Positions 32,660 through 35,698 of a stretch of 35,698 nucleotides of DNA are shown one piece after another. Below the pieces are notes generated by a model. That model saw only the letters and a list, made by a program, of their open reading frames with translations. It was not told the origin of the DNA and did no database searches. The first letter of the stretch is position 1. The number at the start of each line of letters is the position of its first letter. The stretch comes from Acidimicrobiia bacterium (GTDB lineage: Bacteria > Acidobacteriota > Terriglobia > Bryobacterales > Bryobacteraceae): positions 1-35,698 of the forward strand of contig VFZE01000018.1 of the NCBI GenBank assembly GCA_016871315.1, written 5' to 3'. A program made the translations under genes and the position numbers.

Positions 32660-33437
32660 AGCTCTTCAGCACCTCCTCGCGCAGGTCGCCCCAGATCTTG
32701 CGGTATAACTCCTGGTACCGCGGGTCGAGCCGGATATCAACGAGGTTGCGCGGCCGCTCCAGGTCGACGCGGTGTTCGGCGATGATGCGGCTTTCCGGGC
32801 CCGCCGATAGCACCGCCACGACGTCGGCCAGCGCGATGGCCTCCTCCAGTTCATGCGTGATGAACAGGACGGTTTGTCCGGCGTTGCCCCACAGCTCCAG
32901 AACCTCCTGCTGCATGCGCATTCGGGTGTGAACGTCGAGGGCGGCGAACGGCTCATCCATCAGAACGATGTCTGGTGCGGTGATCCAGCATTGCGCCATC
33001 GCGGCGCGCTTGCGCATGCCGCCGCTCAGCTGGTAGGGGAAGCTGTTGCCGAAGCCATCCAGACCGACGCGCGTCAGCCAGCCATCGGCCTCGCGCAGCG
33101 CCACAGGCATCTCCTTGCCACGAAATACCAGGCCGAGCGCGACGTTTTCACGCACTGTCTTCCATGGCAGCAGCGCATCCTGCTGAAACATGTACGCGGC
33201 GCGGCGGTTAATGCCCTCAAGACGCTGGCCGAACACGCGGACTTCTCCCTGGCTGGGCGAAAGAAGACCGGCTGCGATGTTGAGCAGCGTGGATTTGCCG
33301 CAGCCGCTGGGCCCGACAACGGAGACAAAGGAACCAGCAGTGGCCTCAAGCCCGGCCTCCTTCAACGCGGTGAAAGAGCCGCCGAAGGTGTGTGTGATGC
33401 CGCGTAACTCGATCGCCGGCTGACTGGGGGACGCCAC
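32646..33437 (-). CDS. NitT/TauT-family ABC transporter ATPase (SsuB/TauB-like)
   Basis: A 263-residue ATPase from GTG 33437 (MASPSQPAIELRGITHTF). Walker A GPSGCGKST is at 42-50, Q-loop QQD at 85-87, signature LSGGM at 137-141, Walker B IVLMDE at 157-162 and the H-loop in LFITHELEEA. RAAYMFQQDALLPWKTVREN is the standard block of this subfamily. The open frame extends to 33581, but its first 48 residues are not conserved-looking, and the GTG is where the domain begins. It is co-transcribed with the permease. A periplasmic substrate-binding protein, normally the third partner, is not found on either side. Confidence 0.9.
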   Translation of the reverse strand: MASPSQPAIELRGITHTFGGSFTALKEAGLEATAGSFVSVVGPSGCGKSTLLNIAAGLLSPSQGEVRVFGQRLEGINRRAAYMFQQDALLPWKTVRENVALGLVFRGKEMPVALREADGWLTRVGLDGFGNSFPYQLSGGMRKRAAMAQCWITAPDIVLMDEPFAALDVHTRMRMQQEVLELWGNAGQTVLFITHELEEAIALADVVAVLSAGPESRIIAEHRVDLERPRNLVDIRLDPRYQELYRKIWGDLREEVLKSFAGR

Positions 33438-33518
33438 AGTAGATTCGCACGATTTTATCGCAGCTTGCTGGGGTTGGCTTACGATGAACGTAGATCGCGC
33501 AGGCGAGGGAGGCAGAAT

Positions 33519-34283
33519 GTGAGCGCTTGGTGGAAGAGCTTCTTTGATGAGGATTACCTCAGATTGATGAGCCAGGCGCATAGCGAGGAGGTCAACACGG
33601 GACAGGCCTCCGATGTGTGGTCAATGCTTGATCTGGCGCCAGGATGCCGGTTACTGGATGCGCCGTGCGGGTGGGGCAGGCTGTCGCGTCCGCTGGCGGC
33701 AATGGGTGCCACGGTAGTTGGCGTCGATCAGTCCGAGACTCTGCTGGAAGCAGCCGAGGCGCAGCGCGGCGAACTACCCGAGTCGCGATTGCGATACCTC
33801 AAGCATGATCTGCGGGAACCGTTGCCGGAATCGGGTTTCGACGTGGCCTGCAACATCTTCACATCGCTCGGCTACGGGACCGAGGAGGATGATGCCGCCA
33901 TTCTGCGAAACTTGCGCGGCGCGGTGCGACCGGGCGGGCGCGTCGTCGTGGAGACCAACCACAGGGATATGCTGTGCGCCTATCTTGCGCGTGGCGCGTC
34001 GTCATGCAGGCGGCTGCCGGACGGCACGCTCTTCACCGATGAGCCGGAGTTCGATGCCATCAGCGGCATCGTGCGCCTGCATTGGTATTGGTCCGGGCCC
34101 GGCTGGAGCGGAGAGAAGCATGCCGAGTGGCGCTGTTACACGCCGACGCAGCTGGTTGCGCAACTGGAGCGGGCCGGCCTGCGGCTGGCTGGGGCCTACC
34201 AGGGGCTTTCGAAGACTCCCTACAAGGCGGAGGGTCCGCAAGCAGGCGGCCGGCTGGCGCTGGTCGGAGTGCGTGATGATTAA
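33519..34283 (+). CDS. Class I SAM-dependent methyltransferase
   Basis: A 254-residue protein from GTG 33519 (MSAWWKSFFDEDYLRLMSQA), set by GGGAGG at 33507-33512; the frame upstream is not coding. Motif I is CRLLDAPCGWGRLS (43-56), followed by VVGVDQSETLLEAAE, the DVACNIFTSLGYGTEEDD motif II block and LRGAVRPGGRVVVET. DAPCGWGR with the 'FTSLGYG' block is characteristic of a Methyltransf_11/25 group common in soil bacteria; the acceptor is unknown. It is divergent from the ABC transporter genes (81-bp gap without a convincing promoter pair) and 3 bp ahead of the DUF885 gene, so these two form an operon. Confidence 0.87.
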   Translation: MSAWWKSFFDEDYLRLMSQAHSEEVNTGQASDVWSMLDLAPGCRLLDAPCGWGRLSRPLAAMGATVVGVDQSETLLEAAEAQRGELPESRLRYLKHDLREPLPESGFDVACNIFTSLGYGTEEDDAAILRNLRGAVRPGGRVVVETNHRDMLCAYLARGASSCRRLPDGTLFTDEPEFDAISGIVRLHWYWSGPGWSGEKHAEWRCYTPTQLVAQLERAGLRLAGAYQGLSKTPYKAEGPQAGGRLALVGVRDD

Positions 34284-34286
34284 CGG

Positions 34287-35698
34287 ATGGCGCACAGGTA
34301 CAATCTCTATGTGCGCGCCCACTGGCTTTCGATTCCCTTGATATGTGGGATGCTGTTCTCCTGCGGCAGCAGCCGGCCTCCGGTGACGCTGCATGATCTG
34401 GCGCGCGACTACGTCTACACTTTCCTTTCGCTGCATCCCTCGATTGCCACCGCCGCAGGCTACCACACGCATCCGGGCCTGACGCTGGATGACAAGCTGG
34501 AGACCTTCAGCCAGTCCGAGCAGGACCGTCTGAGGGATTTCCTGGGCGACTACCGGCAGCGGTTCCGGCAGCTCGATGCCGAGGCGCTGGATCCACAGGA
34601 GCGGGCCGATTACGAGATGATCCAGGGCCACATGCGGCTGGTGCAGATTGAGCTCGACACGTTGCAGCCGCACCGGCGAAATCCGACGATGTACGTGGAG
34701 TTGGCGGGCAGCGCCATCCACAGCCTGTACACGCTGAATTTCGCACCGCTGGAGGAACGGTTTGACGCGATCATCGCGCGGCTGGGCAAGATTCCGGCGC
34801 TGGTGGAGCAGGCCAAGCGGAACCTTGCCACCTCACCGGAAATCTGGATTCAAGTGGCGCTGGATGAGAACGAAGGCAACCGTGTGATGCTGATGCAGGA
34901 GCTTCGGGAGGCTTGTCCGCCGTCGCGGCGTGTCGCCTACGATACGGCGGCGGGGATTGCCGTCACCTCGCTCCAGCAGCTGAACGCATATCTCGAGCAG
35001 GAGCTTTCCAAGCACCCGGATGACTGGCGTTTGGGGCGGGAGAAGTTCGACGCGAAGTTCGCGGCGGCTCTGGGCATTAACTCGACGCCGGCCGAGGTTC
35101 TGGCGGAAGCCGAATCACAGCTGCAGGCCGTGCGGAAGCGGATGTTTGAGATTGCACTTCCGATGCACCAGAAGTCGCGCCCGGGCTCGAAAGCGGAGTT
35201 GAACACAGTGGTAAGGGAGACGCTGAACGAGATCGCCAAGCGGCACGGGACGCGGGAATCTTACATGAGCGACGCGCAGCGGGATCTGGAGGAGGCGCGC
35301 GAGTTCGTACGCCGCAAGAACATCGTTCCGCTGCCCGAAAACGACAATCTGAAGATTATTCCTACGCCGGAATTCATGCGCGGCATCTATTCGGTGGGCG
35401 GCTTCAATCCTGCGCCGCCGCTGGAGCCGCAGCTGGGGGCTTTCTACTGGCTGACGCCGATACCGGAGGACTGGCCGCCGGCGCGCGTGGAATCGAAGCT
35501 GCGCGAATACAACTACTATGGCGTGAAACTGCTGACGATTCATGAGGCGATTCCCGGCCATTACCTCCAGTTTGAGTACGCCAATGCGATCCCGTCGAAG
35601 ACGCGGCGGTTGTTGCGGTCGCTGTTTGGAAACAATCCCTACATTGAAGGCTGGGCTGTTTATGCCACCGAGACGATGCTGGACGAGGGCTTTCTGGA
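34287..35698 (+). CDS. DUF885 metallopeptidase-like lipoprotein (3' end outside the window)
   Basis: An open frame of 470 codons that runs off the right edge. From ATG 34287 it reads MAHRYNLYVRAHWLSIPLIC then GMLFSCGSS, with a good lipobox LFSC (C26); GTG 34311 would give a more usual leader of 18 residues. The DUF885 domain follows (HDLARDYVYTFLSLHPSIATAAGYH) with a long helical section. The zinc motif HEAIPGH is at bases 35541-35561, and EGWAVYATE, carrying the third-ligand Glu, lies near the end. DUF885 proteins are gluzincin-like, M32-related peptidases of unknown substrate. It is 3 bp after the methyltransferase gene. About 100 C-terminal residues are expected beyond the window, judging from the usual family length. 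Confidence 0.88.
   Translation, partial: MAHRYNLYVRAHWLSIPLICGMLFSCGSSRPPVTLHDLARDYVYTFLSLHPSIATAAGYHTHPGLTLDDKLETFSQSEQDRLRDFLGDYRQRFRQLDAEALDPQERADYEMIQGHMRLVQIELDTLQPHRRNPTMYVELAGSAIHSLYTLNFAPLEERFDAIIARLGKIPALVEQAKRNLATSPEIWIQVALDENEGNRVMLMQELREACPPSRRVAYDTAAGIAVTSLQQLNAYLEQELSKHPDDWRLGREKFDAKFAAALGINSTPAEVLAEAESQLQAVRKRMFEIALPMHQKSRPGSKAELNTVVRETLNEIAKRHGTRESYMSDAQRDLEEAREFVRRKNIVPLPENDNLKIIPTPEFMRGIYSVGGFNPAPPLEPQLGAFYWLTPIPEDWPPARVESKLREYNYYGVKLLTIHEAIPGHYLQFEYANAIPSKTRRLLRSLFGNNPYIEGWAVYATETMLDEGFL

Noticed and set aside
1-35698. CRISPR array, tRNA/rRNA, IS element or prophage
   Set aside because: Looked for regular repeats, cloverleaf-like segments, transposase or integrase motifs and phage genes; none recognised by eye.

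Overview
The window is high-GC bacterial chromosomal DNA. The gene content points to a soil-type Acidobacteriota of the Bryobacterales/Solibacter kind. The signs are two very large Oar-type TonB-dependent receptors with an N-terminal carboxypeptidase-regulatory-like domain, two secreted DUF1080 (3-keto-disaccharide hydrolase) proteins, many exported esterases, a Tat-signal mannonate-dehydratase-like protein, and an acidobacterial-style ECF sigma fragment. The assignment is an inference from these families; no rRNA or other marker gene is present.

Layout. 1-318: end of a small unrecognised frame. 333-3366 (minus): a tight operon of an exported methyltransferase, an oligogalacturonate-lyase-like beta-propeller and a radical SAM anaerobic sulfatase-maturating-type enzyme. 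3390-4779 (plus): a lipoprotein and a secreted protein. 4825-5652 (plus): a CmcI-like methyltransferase that overlaps, tail to tail, an 863-residue protein (minus, 5616-8207) joining a GT2 glycosyltransferase to a TPR-less OGT/GT41-like domain. 8263-10248 (minus): a multi-spanning DUF5009/HGSNAT-like acyltransferase and an exported alpha/beta hydrolase. 10327-10816: a small unrecognised frame, a 37-bp PIN-gene fragment, a 14-bp tandem repeat and a possible promoter. 10817-15368 (plus): TonB receptor 1 and the mannonate-dehydratase-like protein. 15541-15828: an ECF sigma factor that stops after region 2. 16017-16748: DUF1080 protein. 17036-18132 (minus): a DsbA-like/DsbB redox pair. 18205-19986: a broken vapC remnant read in frame into comM. 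20041-20601: an NHL/TPR chimera. 20605-21277: an intact vapBC module with a candidate operator. 21395-23166: DUF1080 protein and esterase. 23186-26598: VOC protein, membrane pentapeptide-repeat protein, XynZ-like esterase, methyltransferase. 26603-28301 (minus): an orphan SoxCD-type sulfane/sulfite dehydrogenase pair. 28422-31889 (plus): TonB receptor 2 with a good sigma70-like promoter. 31880-33437 (minus): NitT/TauT-type ABC permease and ATPase without a binding protein. 33519-35698 (plus): methyltransferase and a DUF885 metallopeptidase that runs off the window.

How the genes fit together. Most of the window looks like outer-membrane uptake and periplasmic breakdown of complex organic matter: receptors, DUF1080 proteins, esterases, OGL-like lyase and mannonate dehydratase. 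Disulfide formation and sulfur-compound oxidation are side functions. Decay marks (a 37-bp duplicated vapC piece, a frameshifted vapC, a sigma factor lacking region 4, an NHL/TPR hybrid) cluster between 10.6 and 21 kb. The plus strand looks C-rich in the left half whichever way genes point, and less so or G-rich at the far right. No tRNA, rRNA, IS element, CRISPR array or phage gene was recognised.
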